Assembly (NCBI GenBank): GCA_037953745.1 | Contig: JBAKBP010007625.1 | Span: forward strand, 34,091-98,090 | DNA from: Lithodes maja | Taxonomy: Eukaryota > Arthropoda > Malacostraca > Decapoda > Lithodidae | Direction: 5' to 3' | Length of the DNA stretch: 64,000 nt | In this document: piece after piece, positions 18,792 to 30,842 of the stretch | Layout of the letters: each line of letters starts with the position of its first letter | Position numbering within the stretch: position 1 is the first letter of the stretch | Notes under the pieces: model-generated | What the model was told of the DNA's origin: nothing | What the model saw: only the letters and a program-made list of their open reading frames with translations | Database searches by the model: none | Position numbers and translations under genes: made by a program

Positions 18792-19269
18792 TTGAGCTTT
18801 CAAATGACACCAGAACCATCCTTCTACGACCACTGGTTCTCTTGCAACGATCGTGCAACACAAAGGAAAAATTGCTAAAATAAGGTAATTTCCTTACATA
18901 ATTCCCTGTGTAGCGAGGTAATGGGTGTGGATGAGTGAGGAAGGGAGGTTAGTTGCAGCGCGGGGACCGTGCCGAGCGGTCAGAGTGAACCTACGCTCCT
19001 CCCACCGCTCGTCTTTCTCTCAGAGCCAATTATGTGCTCAAAATTGCTACCGACTTAAGGCGGGCCCCGCCACATAGTCCTTTCTTCTCTAGACCGACTT
19101 AAGTCCGGCCCTGCTAGAAAAGGGTTAATAATTTTTTCTTTTATCCTATGACTTAAGCTATACCTTCTTGTGTCCTGGCATTTCTTTTACCACAACGTCC
19201 CTTGAACTTGGCTCTGTCACTCTTTTGGCTTTTGGGGAGACACTCTTTACAGACAACCTGCCTTTTGTC
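18792..19269. other. no gene recognised
   Basis: Contains two related GC-rich blocks (GACTTAAGGCGGGCCCCGCC near 19,054; CCGACTTAAGTCCGGCCC near 19,103), then AAAAGGGTTAA at about 19,120-19,130 resembling a piggyBac-type end. I find no matching second end. Bases 19,150-19,290 weakly resemble 29,940-30,090. Confidence 0.4.
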
Positions 19270-19720
19270 TCCCTCATACACATAGACAAAAAATGTAACG
19301 CATACGGCATTTTTGAAATGCCATGTTGCTAAATATTCTGTATATACAGTGTAATGTATAATGGTTAAATATAGAACTTGAATCATTACTATATTCAAAG
19401 AAATATACCTTAAAAACTTTATATTTCTGTTCTTACAACATGCACTTATATGTATATATTTCTGAACTATAATTACTACACTATAACACGCCAAAAGCAT
19501 ATGCAAACAAACAGGCATGCACACACGCAAGCATACGTAAACGCACATAATGGCTATTATTATTTCCACCCACTATTACATGAGGTGTCTCAAAATATAT
19601 GATTATGATATAATTATATCTCAATTGTGTAGCATACATTTAGTACTGTTTCTAAATAATGACTTTGCTTACTGTTCAATGTTGCAACCGAAAATAATTT
19701 TCTATATAAAGCATATTCAC
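19270..19720 (-). repeat. inverted-repeat arm (partner 14.50-15.01 kb)
   Basis: Reverse-complement partner of 14,500-15,010. Confidence 0.75.
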
Positions 19721-19739
19721 TCAGATAATTGAATGCTTA

Positions 19740-21040
19740 TTGAGGCTCACAATATTCTTAGTGTGTGTGCGTGCGTGTGTGTGTGTATGTGTGTGATTAC
19801 CGATTATGCCAATAGTAATGCTTAGTTGACGTAGTTTGTGTTTCCGAGGTTAGAGAGTGATGGTCGACCAATGACAATCACTGTTGTCAATTGCGTGAGA
19901 ATATGTTATGGTTATGTAATGGTCGTGGCGGAGGGCCGAATTGGGGAACAACTAGGTTGATTGTAGGGAGGTACTGGTACAATAAGATAAACTATAATGT
20001 AACTAGAATAACATAGATTGTACACCACTTTGTAACTGTCACCATAAGAAAAAAGAAAAAAAAAATAGAAGGAAACATGCTTACATTACTGAAATGTTTG
20101 TGGACATGCAGTAATTAATAAAAAAATATGTTATTAGTTGCCTGAGATTGCACTGCATATAAAAGAAAAGACAATACTGTAATAGTTTGAAGAAATAGTA
20201 CATTTAAAAAAATAACAAATGTAAGGTAGCTTTCTGAAGTCATAAGAGTAGGCAAAACTCTATACTATATTATTAATTATAGCATATTTATCCCCACGAC
20301 TTATGTGACACCAAATTATAATATGGATTTTAAACAGGTTATATAATATAGGCCAATAGTAGATGCAAGTTATCAAATATGACAACATTCGATGGCGGGT
20401 CACGCAAGTATAATGTGTCTAACACAGAACAAAAAACAATGCCTTATATGGTGATAATGACGTTATATGTGGACTTATTTTACTCCATATCATTATATGT
20501 GTATCTGCCCTTTTGCAATCAGTTGTTGCTTGTTTTCCTTTTTACTTATTTGTTAAACGTGACATATTGGGTACACTTATACAATTGTGTCACAATCGTA
20601 TGATAATAATCAGATTATTTCCTTGCTCTACCATGGGTCACACCTATATATTAATTTACATAATCCGTGCCCGATCTATATTTATGAAAATGGACTGACA
20701 TTTGTATTTTGGCTAATTATTTTGCATGCTTATAATCCTGTTAACAATATATTTGTGTCGTGCATAACTTCACATTTAGCATGATTCATTGACATTTCTA
20801 ATCTTTCGCACACATATACCTGTATATGAAGCAAATACAAATTGCCAGGCTCCACATTGGTGAAATAAGGTTGGCTATGTACGATGGCTTCTGTCTGAAT
20901 AACATGTAATGCTAAATATTTAAATATTCTTCTGAAGTTATATACTTTTACCTATTTTGTATTGGCATATACAATAGATTTAATGATTATGGTAACGATT
21001 CATACAATAATTTAATTGTATTAAAGGCTGTACTACAAAC
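19740..21040. other. no gene recognised
   Basis: AT-rich DNA with a (GT)n tract near 19,760-19,795. The short ORFs are unconvincing. Confidence 0.45.
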
Positions 21041-21047
21041 TATTATT

Positions 21048-21600
21048 ACATCTAGCAAACTAAACAGGGCGGGTGCCCAACCCCGAAAGGGGTTGAAATA
21101 GGGGAGCTCTCCCCCCGCCAAAGGCGGCTTTCTAGGGCCTTTCCTAGCTGATGCTGAGAGGATTGGGTTCTAGTCATGTGGTGATGGGCTGGTCTATCAG
21201 AGTGAGAACTGAGCGATCTCTGCCATACCCGTAGCTTACTCTGACTGTTCCTTTTACTTATATATTTACTAGATCTCAAGTGACGGCGTCTCTTCCGTGG
21301 ATTGACCTCCCAATCTACCCAGATTGGAAGCCAAAGCGAACCACATTTTTCCTTTGCCCCTCAACTTTCTCTTCATAATTGCTGAGGGGCACAGGACCCT
21401 GGGTGGGGCTTTGGTTTCCCTGGCGTTTCCGCACCCTCCTCAGCTCCCCGCCATGGAGTGGCTTCGGTCACCCAGGCTTTATTGTGGTCGGCAGGGAGGG
21501 TTCTGTTGGGGCGCTTGGTTATGGCCTTGGCCTTGTTCGTGGCCTTGGGGCTGTTCGGCCAGGCAGCTTGGGGAACAACAACAACAACATCTAGCAAACT
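21048..21600 (+). mobile_element. (AAC)n-tailed retroposon, copy 1, with 14-bp target duplication
   Basis: A 525-bp body (21062-21586) ends in (AAC)n and is flanked by ACATCTAGCAAACT at 21048-21061 and 21587-21600, a perfect target duplication. The 3' half matches 25353-25776. It has no recognisable ORF and no clear pol III promoter, so it may be a SINE-like element or the 3' end of an unrecognised LINE. Confidence 0.85.
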
Positions 21601-21667
21601 CAAAATGACCACTCACATCCCTCTTTACAGAACAAAGACCCATTCATTCATACAGACTTACAGTAAT

Positions 21668-21757
21668 ATTCTCTAACGTTTCGGATGTATTACCCATCTA
21701 CAGAGAGACGTTGTCTCTCTGAAGATGGGTAATACATAGCCCGAAACGTTAGAGAAT
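21668..21757. repeat. perfect-loop foldback with ribozyme-like core
   Basis: Arms 21668-21709 and 21713-21757 are inverted, with a 3-nt loop, one mismatch and a 3-nt bulge. The right arm reads CTGAAGA (21719-21725), GGG (21727-29), CCC (21740-42), then GAAAC (21743-21747), resembling the conserved core of a hammerhead ribozyme (CUGANGA, stem II, GAAA). AATAAA follows. The left arm carries the same motif on the minus strand, with T in place of one A. Confidence 0.6.
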
Positions 21758-21789
21758 AAAGAATCATAGCTCTTTCCTGTGTTTTCCCC

Positions 21790-21870
21790 CATCCAATCCA
21801 CACACACTTGTGGTTCGATAAACACTAATGGTTCACTATATGCTCACGAATATCCGTGTATACTATGGCT

Positions 21871-21948
<78 letters not shown>

Positions 21949-22859
21949 GCGTAGTGGTTTGGTACAAGAGTCACAGGGACCGCACTTTCTACTTATTAAA
22001 TGCCGATATAACTATGTTAATGTTCAATATTACATGATTAAATCTATGCAAAGGTAATTATATATTATGTGCAGTAATGTGTATAAGTTTGATAAGAGAC
22101 TGTCCCCTTATAAATGATTTATAACTATATGCGTATTCATAAACCAAGTGCACTGTTAGTAATGGCAGATAATATCTGGAGGACCATTAGTTTGTCAAAC
22201 CCTGTTGGGTATTGTTAAGGTGTCCACTAATAGGGCTGATATATCACTATACTCTGTTTCGGCGACGCTGAGGTAGGAACGGCTCACCTAGATGTCAATA
22301 ATTCTAGCAGATTGGCTCATGCGACGATGTTCAATGTCGTCTTTTAGTAATTATATATTTTTAAAGGTTTAACTAATCAGGGTTGCACAAGTCAATCAGC
22401 TGGAACTATTGACATCTATGTGGGCCAGTATCACCCCAGAGTCGCTGAAACAGTATGTTCATTAGTATATAACAGACAGCACTACTGGTTATCTAATACT
22501 ACCACAGCAAGTGTAACAGGCAGTCAGACAGTCAGTAGCCAACCATTCAATCCAGTTAAATAGGTAGGGAGGATTATCAAGGGACATTAGAAAGGGAACA
22601 ATGTTGACAGGGAGATAATTAATATAATAAACGCCTGCCAAAAGCAAGCACTCTAACATTCAGAACAACATTCACCAGGCCTCAATATTATTGGTTTCAC
22701 CTCAGATGATATACACTTCCACAACAAAGTCTCTTCACAACATCGGGGATGATGACCTTCCAGGTGTGTCAATTAAAAAGTTACAATTACCTTCATATGT
22801 TCTTCCTAACAAAGTTCCTCCATTCATTCCTGAAACAACAATCGAATATAATATCCGTG
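21790..22859 (+). repeat. outer part of an inverted duplication (partner 28.19-29.48 kb)
   Basis: Matches the reverse complement of about 28,190-29,480 throughout, including GGGACCGCACTTTCTAC, TTGACATCTA blocks, ACAGACAGCACTACTGGT and GATGATGACCTTCCAGGT. The duplication resumes after the inserted MITE at 23495-23605. Confidence 0.85.
21872..21944. repeat. (CT)n microsatellite
   Basis: Uninterrupted CT repeat of about 70 bases. The partner arm near 29,380 has only a short (GA)n. Confidence 0.95.
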
Positions 22860-23494
22860 TTAACTTCTGAAGTGCGCACGGGGGTAAATGAAAACGTCCC
22901 CCTGTGCTGACGTATTTGAGGTTTTTCGTCACTAAAATATTCATTGTACCATTAATAGCATTAATAATTATCCATATGCGCCTATTATGGGTTGATTATA
23001 AAGGTATTAACCTGAAACAACAATAAAACGAGTGAAAACAGCGTTTGGATGGTCAAAATCGGAGATATAGCCCGCGAGTTGTATAATGTATGGGTGAGGC
23101 AAGCTACCTTCCCGCCAATTTTCCCCAAGGCCACTGCGACACAGTCGATCGATACTCTCTCTCTCTCTCTTGCACTCGATGGCCATCAGTGATGACAACA
23201 CCCTGCTTGCAACTCGCTAATGTTAGCACGAAAATATACCTCAGAATAAGGGAATAATAGGGAAAATAGGTGATAACTGAGGAATAGGAGGAAAGTGGGG
23301 AAGGAGGGGAGGTAGAGGACTGAGATTTTGCATGGCCCAGGGGCCAACAAAAAATAAAAAAAAAAAAAAATAAAATAAAAAAAAAAAAAAAATTTCGATG
23401 TAAAAAGTTGATTTTTAGTTTTACTTACTCCAGAGAGTCTTCCCGCAGTCTGCCGGGGGAACTCTTAAGAGTCTTCCCGCAGCTCCCGGGTTAA
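22860..23494 (+). mobile_element. TTAA-flanked non-autonomous element, copy 2 (piggyBac-type MITE)
   Basis: Same family and orientation as 17827-18459 (TTAACTTCTGAAGTGCGC at the left, CAGCTCCCGGGTTAA at the right), TTAA at 22860-22863 and 23491-23494. The inverted partner copy of the surrounding sequence at 28188-28191 lacks the element and has a single TTGA (TCAA on the matching strand). This pre-insertion site confirms the boundaries. No ORF. Confidence 0.9.
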
Positions 23495-23632
23495 TAGCTC
23501 ATGCATCGACCATGAACCTCCCAATCTTGGTTCACGTATATTGTTTTAGCTACAATCATACATATTATTAAGACTAGTGCATGATGATTTCATTCAGAAC
23601 TGGAAAGAAGTCCGGGTGGTCTATCTATCAAT

Positions 23633-24201
23633 CTATTGCCTGACGCCGTGATCCCCGAAGGAGTGGCCACGAACGAACCGCCCCCATGCACCTCTGTCCC
23701 CAGTCAGTCGACGCCCCTCCCACCAACCAGCACCGCCTTCATTCATATACTTCCTCACTCCATCCTTCCACTTCTCCTTCGGTCTACGTCTCCCTCTCTG
23801 TCCCTCCACCTCACTCTCGTACACCCTCCTAGTCATTCTCTCGCTTTCCATACGTTCCATATGGCCGAACCATTTAAATTGTTCCTTTTCACATTTTCCA
23901 GCACATCTACCTCCACACCACACCTCCTTCGTACTTCTTCATTAGTCTGTCTATCCCTCCATGTAACTCCGCACGCACTTCTTAAGTAATTTATTTCGAC
24001 TGCTCTCACTCTTGGTCCGAGTCTCTCAACCAACGTCCATGCTTCGCTTCCGTAAGTCGGTGTCGGGATTACCACACTGTCATGCAAGGACTTCTTCACT
24101 TCCATACTGACCACCCTATTTCTTGTTACTGTTTTCAGCGTTCCTACAACTCTCTTCCCCTGTTGTACCCTCTCCCGCATTTCTTCATCCATAGTGCTCA
24201 C
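23633..24201 (-). pseudogene. RTE-type LINE, C-terminal fragment
   Basis: Two overlapping minus-strand frames make one protein tail: VVIPTPTYGSEAWTLVERLG (around 24,080) and, after a frameshift near 23,880, FKWFGHMERMESERMTRRVY followed by a PRGR-like basic stretch and W. The YGSE.W and WFGH.ERM motifs are typical of the C-terminal region of RTE-clade LINE polymerases (family knowledge). Catalytic RT residues are not included, so this is a 5'-truncated copy with at least one frameshift. A multigene-family alternative is unlikely. Confidence 0.75.
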
Positions 24202-24229
24202 CGCGTAATATAGTATTATTATCTCGTTA

Positions 24230-24905
24230 TATTACAGCTGTAATCATTTATACAACTGAAACCCCATCTAAATGAAGATAGTTTCACTTTAAACTTCGCA
24301 ATAGCTAAAAGTCTAATACAAATGGAAGTGTTAGTCACCAGCGAGGTGCAGAACAAGCTTCTGAAAATATTCGTATTTGAAAATGTCAGAGTTCCTACAA
24401 GGAAATTGACAGGTAGGAGGGTGAGAATATTAATTGACTCACAACAGAACATTATGATCATCATGTATCAAAGTCCCATCCAACGAATGTGTGCTTACAC
24501 TTCATTATATTATGAGTATCATGTTTATAATTATTGGTCAATGTTTTCCATATTGTGATGTGTTAATACACATTGTATTGTAAATAGGCATATTAGTAAT
24601 GTCACGCTTAACACACTCTTATGTAGCATCAAAGGTTAACCAACTACTCATGTGAATATTGCTTCGCTGTCATTACAATTATAATACGCTTAGATTTCCG
24701 TACGTTTAGAATAACTTAGTGAGTACATATAATAAACACTGTACTAACTAACATGGAAGGGTGGGTAGCTATAATACATTAGGATTAAAAGCACCGTAAC
24801 AACTCGTCCTCACACCCTCCAATTGGATCCTATCTGCCCAGCAACTTTCGTAAATATGTATTGAGATTTAACAGAAAAACAAACGAGTGTAAAATTCGAC
24901 CAAGT
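24230..24905. other. no gene recognised
   Basis: A short plus-strand frame (24322-24558) starts MEVLVTSEVQNKLLKIFVFE but resembles nothing I recognise. The rest is AT-rich. Confidence 0.35.
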
Positions 24906-24906
24906 G

Positions 24907-24907
<1 letters not shown>

Positions 24908-24962
<55 letters not shown>
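24908..24962. repeat. (TC)n microsatellite
   Basis: About 54 bases of pure TC repeat. Confidence 0.95.
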
Positions 24963-24965
<3 letters not shown>

Positions 24966-25049
24966 TGGGGGTCCATGAATGTGTAGCTGACTGTTCCTAT
25001 GTACTGCTACCTGAAAGAAAGCATCAAATGTAAAGAATAATTGGCCATT

Positions 25050-25320
25050 TGTATCGTCCTGACCTGAAGTTTTCGTCTCAGTTTGTTTGTCTGTTTGTCT
25101 GTAAGCAAGATATCTCACAAAGTTATGAACTGACTTCAATTTAGGAGGTGATCATGATCACATCCTAGAACCCAGATTCAGAACTCTGAAAACAATTTAG
25201 GTCTATAATATTAATGGTAAAGATCCAGCCAGTGTAGGCGAAGGTATATGTGCTCTACCAAGTGCCACTCTAGTTTACTTATAATATCCTGTAAACCAAC
25301 ACTATTTTTACCTAGCATAA
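25050..25320. repeat. suspected dispersed-repeat fossil
   Basis: The block around TTTGTCTGTTTGTCTGTAAG at about 25,085, followed by a GTGCTCTACCAAGTGCC block, looks like a dispersed animal repeat. I cannot assign a family. Confidence 0.25.
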
Positions 25321-25341
25321 CTTAAGTCGACCTATCTAACA

Positions 25342-25787
25342 TAGCATATACTGGGGTGATGGGCTGGTCTATCAGAGTGAGAGTTGAGCATTCTCTGCCA
25401 TATCCATAGATTACTCTGCCTGTTCCTTTTACTTATATATTTTCTAGATCTCATGTGACGGTGTCTCTTCCGTGGCTTAACCTCCCTACTGCCAACCTCA
25501 AGGTTGGCAAACTGGGAGCCAAAGCATCACATTTTTGCCCTGCCCCTCAGCTTTCCCTTTATAATTGTTGAAGGGCACAGGGCCTTGGGTGTGGCTTTGG
25601 TGTATCGGGCATTTCCACGACCTCCTCAGCTCCTCGCCTGGGAGCGGCTTCAGTCACCTGGGCTTTCTTAGTGGTAAGCAGGGAGGGTTCTGTGGGGGCA
25701 CTCGGTTATGGATTTGCCCTTGCTCGGAACCTTGGGGCTGCTCGGTCAGACAGCCTGTGGAACAACAACAGCAGCCTAGCATATACT
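25342..25787 (+). mobile_element. (AAC)n-tailed retroposon, copy 2, with 11-bp target duplication
   Basis: Flanked by TAGCATATACT at 25342-25352 and 25777-25787. The body starts GGGGTGATGGGCTGGTCTAT, about 120 bases into copy 1, so it is 5'-truncated, as expected for target-primed reverse transcription. Tail AACAACAACAGCAGC. Confidence 0.85.
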
Positions 25788-25867
25788 TTGGTTCACTTTT
25801 ATTTGTTATTTTATGTATAATTTTATAATATCAGTTTCATACCTAGACCTCCATCAATCTTTAAAAA

Positions 25868-26092
25868 AACACTCCCCCCCCCCCCCAGACCCTCCTTCAA
25901 GATTAATTTGTACATTTTTCGATAGAAATATGTTCCGGCTGAAGGCCAGCTCCTCTTAAATTACAAGCTTGCTATCGCTTGCCAGGAAAAAATCGACTCC
26001 TAAATGACACAAACAGAAAACTAATGGGGCTAAACTTGAGAAAGAAGGGGGAACAGAAAAAAGCCCCGTCTCCCCTTAACCTCGTATAACTT
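25868..26092 (-). repeat. inverted, diverged copy of the TTAAGGGGAG element
   Basis: Reverse complement matches 18,456-18,770 (TTAAGGGGAG, CGAAAAATGTACAAATT, TGGCAAGCGATAGC-type block). It has a C13 run in place of the partner's shorter tract. Confidence 0.7.
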
Positions 26093-26299
26093 AACCGAGT
26101 ACTCCTATTGTAAACAGATTAGGTTCTCTGAGATAAGGTAATCGTAGGAAAGGTTTAAGAAAGACTGAGTAGAACTATTAACACATTTATGTAATTTAGG
26201 TGGTCGCCACGTTCTAATGATAAACAGTTATACTGATAAAGGAAAAGGACATATTGATATTAGGGAATATTACATAGAAATACAAAAATAATATACGAG

Positions 26300-27990
26300 A
26301 GAATGGAAGTGAATTACAGAATAATGACGAAATACGGTAGAAACTCTTATAACTCTATAACTCTTATATCGCAGGCCTTCGATATGTTTAGAAAAGGTCT
26401 CACCAAAGTCCCGAAAGGAGGATGACCAGGATTTAGTAAGATATGAAAGAAGATCTCCAATAGAGCGACCCTTAAGGAAGCCATACTTGTGTTCTGAGAG
26501 TAGATTATGAGAAGATAAATGCTTAAGAAATTTGGACACAAGAGATGAGAGCAATTGGACGATAGTTGGAGGGTTGAGAATGGTAACCCTTCTTTGGGAC
26601 AGGTTGAATGAGAGCGAACTTCCAGCAAGAAGGGAAGACGTTAGAGAAGAGACAGAGACAAAATAGTTTGCGTAGGCAGGGAGTCAGCACGGAAGAACAG
26701 TTTTTTAGTACAACAGGAGGAACACCATTCGGACCATACGCCTTCTATGTACTAAGCCCAGAGACGGTAGAAAGTACATCTTTAGAAGAGATTAGGATAT
26801 AAGGCATAAGTAGGAGAAAGGGGGGTGGAGAGGGATGAATAGCACCGGAATCATTAAAGGTGGAGTTTTTAGCGAAAGTTTGAGCGAATTGTTCAGCTTT
26901 GTGAGAGGAAGAAGTGATGGTTGTGCCATCAGAGTGGAAAAGGGGAGGGAAAAACGAGGAAGAAAAATTGTTGGAGAGGTTTTAGGCTAGATGCCAGAAC
27001 GCTTGGGAAGAGATAGAGTTAGATAGTTCAGTGTATTTATTAATGAGGAAAGAGTGTTCGGCAAGTCGAAGAACAGATTTGGCTTGATTCCTGGCAGAAA
27101 CATAGGAAGAATGAGATTCTTGAGTTTTAAGGCGTCGGTACCATTTAAATGCTTCCTCCTTATTGCGAACAGCAGTAGATAAAGCATGAGTAAACCAAGA
27201 ATTTTTGCACTATTCAGAGAGAAAGAAAATGGAATGTATGCATCCATGAGGATTACCTCGGTAATGCGTTCAGCACTTTCCGAGGGTCCTCGGCCACACA
27301 AGCAAAATTCGTTCCATGGGAAATCAAAGAAGTACTGCCGGAGAGCCTCCCAGTCGTCAGCGCCAAAGTGCCACAAGCGCCGCCTGCCAAGAGGATCAGG
27401 TGGCCATAATGGAGAGATAGGACAGATGACAGAGATAAGTTTATGGTTGGAGGAGCCCAAAGGAGAGAAAAGAACGACAGTATAAGAAGAAGGGCTAGAA
27501 GTTAGAAACAAAGTCAAGAATGTTGGGCCGATCTCCGAGGCAATATGGGATACGGGTAGGTTGCTGAACCAAATGCTCTAGGTCATTTAGGATAGAAAAG
27601 ACGTAGACTTGTTCACCAAGTTGGTCAGTAGAATTAGAGGAGAGCCATTGGTGGTGATGAACGTTGAAATCTCCTAAAATGGAGATTCAGAGAAAGGAGA
27701 AATGGCTAGAATGTGTTCCACTTTAGAGTTTAGATAATCAAACAATTTGGGAAAGTCGGTAGAGTTAAGGGAAAGACAGATATCACATAAATATTTAATA
27801 TGAGAATGACAGGAAAGTTTGAGCCAAAAAGTGGAGAATTCAAGGAGCCAAAATCGGAAATACGAGAGCAAGTGAGTTTGTTGTGCACGTATGCACAACA
27901 TACGCCTTTGGCTTTGAAACTAGGATAGAGAAAGTAGGAGGATACAGAGAAGGGACTGCTGGCAGTTGCTTCAGACACCTGAGTTTTACA
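26300..27990 (-). pseudogene. Jockey/CR1-like LINE ORF2 fossil (endonuclease to early RT)
   Basis: Reading the minus strand from about 27,950: endonuclease-like pieces (KAKGVCCAYVHNKLTCSRI; YLNSKVEHILAISPFSESPF), then the linker piece LWHFGADDWEALRQYFFDFP with AERITEVI (about 27,280-27,380), and an early RT piece LLSEHKYGFLKGRS (about 26,470) that corresponds to the usual Q.GFR.GRS motif. Pieces fall in different frames with stops, so many frameshifts are present. The catalytic YADD region is absent. It lies in the spacer of the 21.8-29.5 kb inverted duplication, so it probably inserted after, or with, that rearrangement. Confidence 0.7.
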
Positions 27991-28011
27991 CCCACCAAAT
28001 ATGTCCGCCTT

Positions 28012-28080
28012 GGCTGGGATCGAACCCAGGTCAAGCAGATTCACACGTGAGCGTGCTTGCCACTCGACCGCCGTGGCTCC
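28012..28080 (-). repeat. tRNA-like (SINE-head-like) sequence
   Basis: On the minus strand, CGGTCGAGTGG (serine-tRNA-like A-box region) is followed about 45 bases later by GGTTCGATCCC (B box, 28017-28027). The acceptor ends do not pair well, so it is a tRNA-derived repeat rather than a functional tRNA. It sits exactly at the inner end of the inverted-duplication arm. Confidence 0.55.
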
Positions 28081-28081
28081 A

Positions 28082-29480
28082 GTGCTGAGTGAAATTATCT
28101 AGCACTAGCCTCAATAAAATGTATGATTGTAGCTAAAACAATAAAGGGGAACCACGGTCGGGAGGTTCATGGTCGATGCATGAACTATTGACACGGATAT
28201 TATATGCGATTGTTGTTATAGGAATGAATGGAGGAAGTTTGTTAGGAAGAACATATGAAGGTATTTGTAACCTTTTACTTGACAAACCTGGAAGGTCATC
28301 ATCCCCGTTGTTGTGAAGAGACTTTGTTGTGGAAGTGTATATCATCTGAGGTGAAGTCAATGATATTGAGGTCTGGTGAATGGATGCCGAGTGTTCCGAA
28401 TGTTAGAATACTTGCTTTGGCAAGTGTTTATTGTATTCATTTTCTCCCGGTCATCATTGTTCCCTTTCTAATGTCCCTTGATAATCCTCCCTATCTATTT
28501 AACGGGAATGAAGCGTTGACTGTCTGACTGCCTGTTACACTTTCTGTGGTAGCAATAACATGACCAGTAGTGCTGTCTGTTATATACTAATGACTATACT
28601 GTTTCAGCGACCACGTAGATGTCAATAGTTCCAGCTGATTGAGTTGTGTGACCGACCGCGATAATTTAAACCTTTAAGAATTAATAATTACAATAAGACG
28701 AGACATTGAACACGGTCGCATGAGCCCATCAGCTAGACTTATTGACATCTAGGTGAGACGTTCTCACCTCCGCGTCGCTGAAACAGAGCATAGTGATCCA
28801 GCAGCCCACATAGTGGACACCTTAACAATACCCAACAAGGTTTTACAAACTAATGTTTCTCCAGATATTATCTGCCATCACTCACAGTGCACTCGGTTTA
28901 TAATTATGCATATAGTTATTAATAATTATATAGGGTGACAGTCTCTTATCTAACTTATAAATTTTAGTGCACATAATATATAATTACCCTTGTATAGACT
29001 TAATCATGTAATATTTAATGCTGACATAGTTATATCGACATTTAAACCCAACACACACACACACACACACATACAGCTGCCACGTGGATGAGGTTGCGGT
29101 CATCCCCTTTATACCGAATTGTGATATAATTATGGTCTCTTCAGGCCTAGCGTGGTTGCTAAATTTCAGTATATATTAAATAGTTCCTACTCATGTTTTT
29201 CTCTTCCAGAAGCCAATAGGTATAAATCATAACATGATTGGTTGTTAAAAAATCAGTAGATATATATTTTTCATGAGCTATCCTGGCAACATGTAACGCG
29301 TCGAGTTAGTTGCGAAAGATAATAATTGGTAGAAAGTGCGGTCCCTGTGACTCTCCTGCCAAACCACTATTCCTACAGAGAGAGAGAGAGAGAGAGATGG
29401 CTAGAGCCAAAACATATACTGATATGCGCGTGCATGAAGTGAAACATTAGTGTGTATCGAAACACAAGTGTGTGTGTGTG
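28082..29480 (-). repeat. inverted duplication arm (partner 21.79-23.61 kb)
   Basis: Reverse-complement partner of 21,790-22,859 plus 23,495-23,605, lacking the MITE. At the pre-insertion site (28188-28191) TTGA stands where the partner has TTAA...TTAA. Confidence 0.85.
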
Positions 29481-29539
29481 TGTGTCTTTGAAAGATCATA
29501 TTAGCATTCTTGATTAAAAAGTTTCCCAGAGGTTAGGTT

Positions 29540-29900
29540 TGCTCAATCGTCTGATACCCCCTTATCCCCGTACAGCCTCTTTCTCCGTACAGGGACACTG
29601 TTGTAAGTGTATCAGGTATTGTTCGCATATGAAAAATGCCTCTGAAAGGGTGCAGTCAAAGGCATGTAATCTCGACTCTTTTCCACCATATTGTCTACAA
29701 TCTCTCCACATTGTGAAAATTGCATGTATGTTACTGTTATGCCATTATTATAATCAGTGTTCTTCACAGCTGTCACAGCCCATACCTCTCACTCCACTAT
29801 GTAACTCATTCCCACCACTTTTCTGCCCACCATTCAAAGCCAACAGTTAACTTAAGTTTCCCCGTAATTTTTCAGCTCAACAAGAAAAGTATGAAATTCA
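29540..29900 (+). pseudogene. LINE 3' ORF fossil
   Basis: Translated fragments such as CYAIIIISVLHSCHSPYLSL and, in another frame, LLCHYYNQCSSQLSQPIP match the LINE C-terminus at 42.5-43.4 kb (LLFYRYYNNQCSSEFSHCIP). Several frameshifts and no catalytic motif. Confidence 0.6.
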
Positions 29901-29989
29901 CTCCGTAAATGTGTCTATAATCCTATGACTTTGTTTCAAGCTTTGCGTGTCCTGCAGTTACATTCCAGTGCACCTTGAATATGGTTCTG

Positions 29990-30550
29990 TACTGATCATT
30001 CTGTTCTGACCGGGGGAAGGGGGACAATAGGAGGTCAAAATGATTACAAGTAGTTTTGCCTCTTGTCTCTTTCATACACAGAGAAACAATTTATTGGGTA
30101 AAGGGAAGTGGAGAACATTAAACCTTTGATTGTCATATGGAGAAATTTGGTTGCTTGTAATAGGAATTTGCATTACATAGGTGAAGTGGCTCTGCGGGTC
30201 ATGTTTTTCATATGTTTAGATGAATATATAGAGTAAACATTACCGAGTACTTATTCTTTTGATTAATAAATACTCTATCCACAGATAGTCATAGGCATAG
30301 TCAAGCTTTCGTCTGTAAGTCTCTTCGATGTATTCGTCCATTTAGTTCGTCTCTCCCTTTCCCTCTCGCTCTCTCTCTGAACGGTTTAATTATATTTGCA
30401 TTGATACCCAAATGTATATGCTAATAACAAACACCTTTATCATACATATCAATATTGGGAAATACAAACCACTAAAACTTCTCTGGGGCTACTTTGAAAG
30501 TATATAGCATTTTCCAATGACATTTTAGTAGGACCTATATTTCTTATAAG
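29990..30550 (-). repeat. arm of an old inverted duplication (partner 13.54-14.10 kb)
   Basis: Reverse-complement partner of 13,540-14,105. Confidence 0.8.
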
Positions 30551-30842
30551 TTATAACGACTTTGAGGTTTGTAGCACTTATTTCCGAGCAAATCATGTAT
30601 TTGTTTCTATTTAAGTGGGTTACCAGTTCTAAAGTCTGATATTTTTATACTGTATTTTAGTCATATATATATTTTGTCTTCTCCAAACCTCCTTTTCAAA
30701 CACAAAATACACATCTGGAGAATATCATAATTGTATCAATACAAATTACACCGCTTTTATTGCTGAATGACCTCATAATTTTTCTTTAACAGTGTAGGAT
30801 TCTTTGGTGTAAGCGACCAGTTATGAAAGCTGTTATTTTGGT

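Noticed and set aside
19120..19130. Possible further piggyBac-type end (AAAAGGGTTAA)
   Set aside because: I could not find a matching inverted end upstream within the window.
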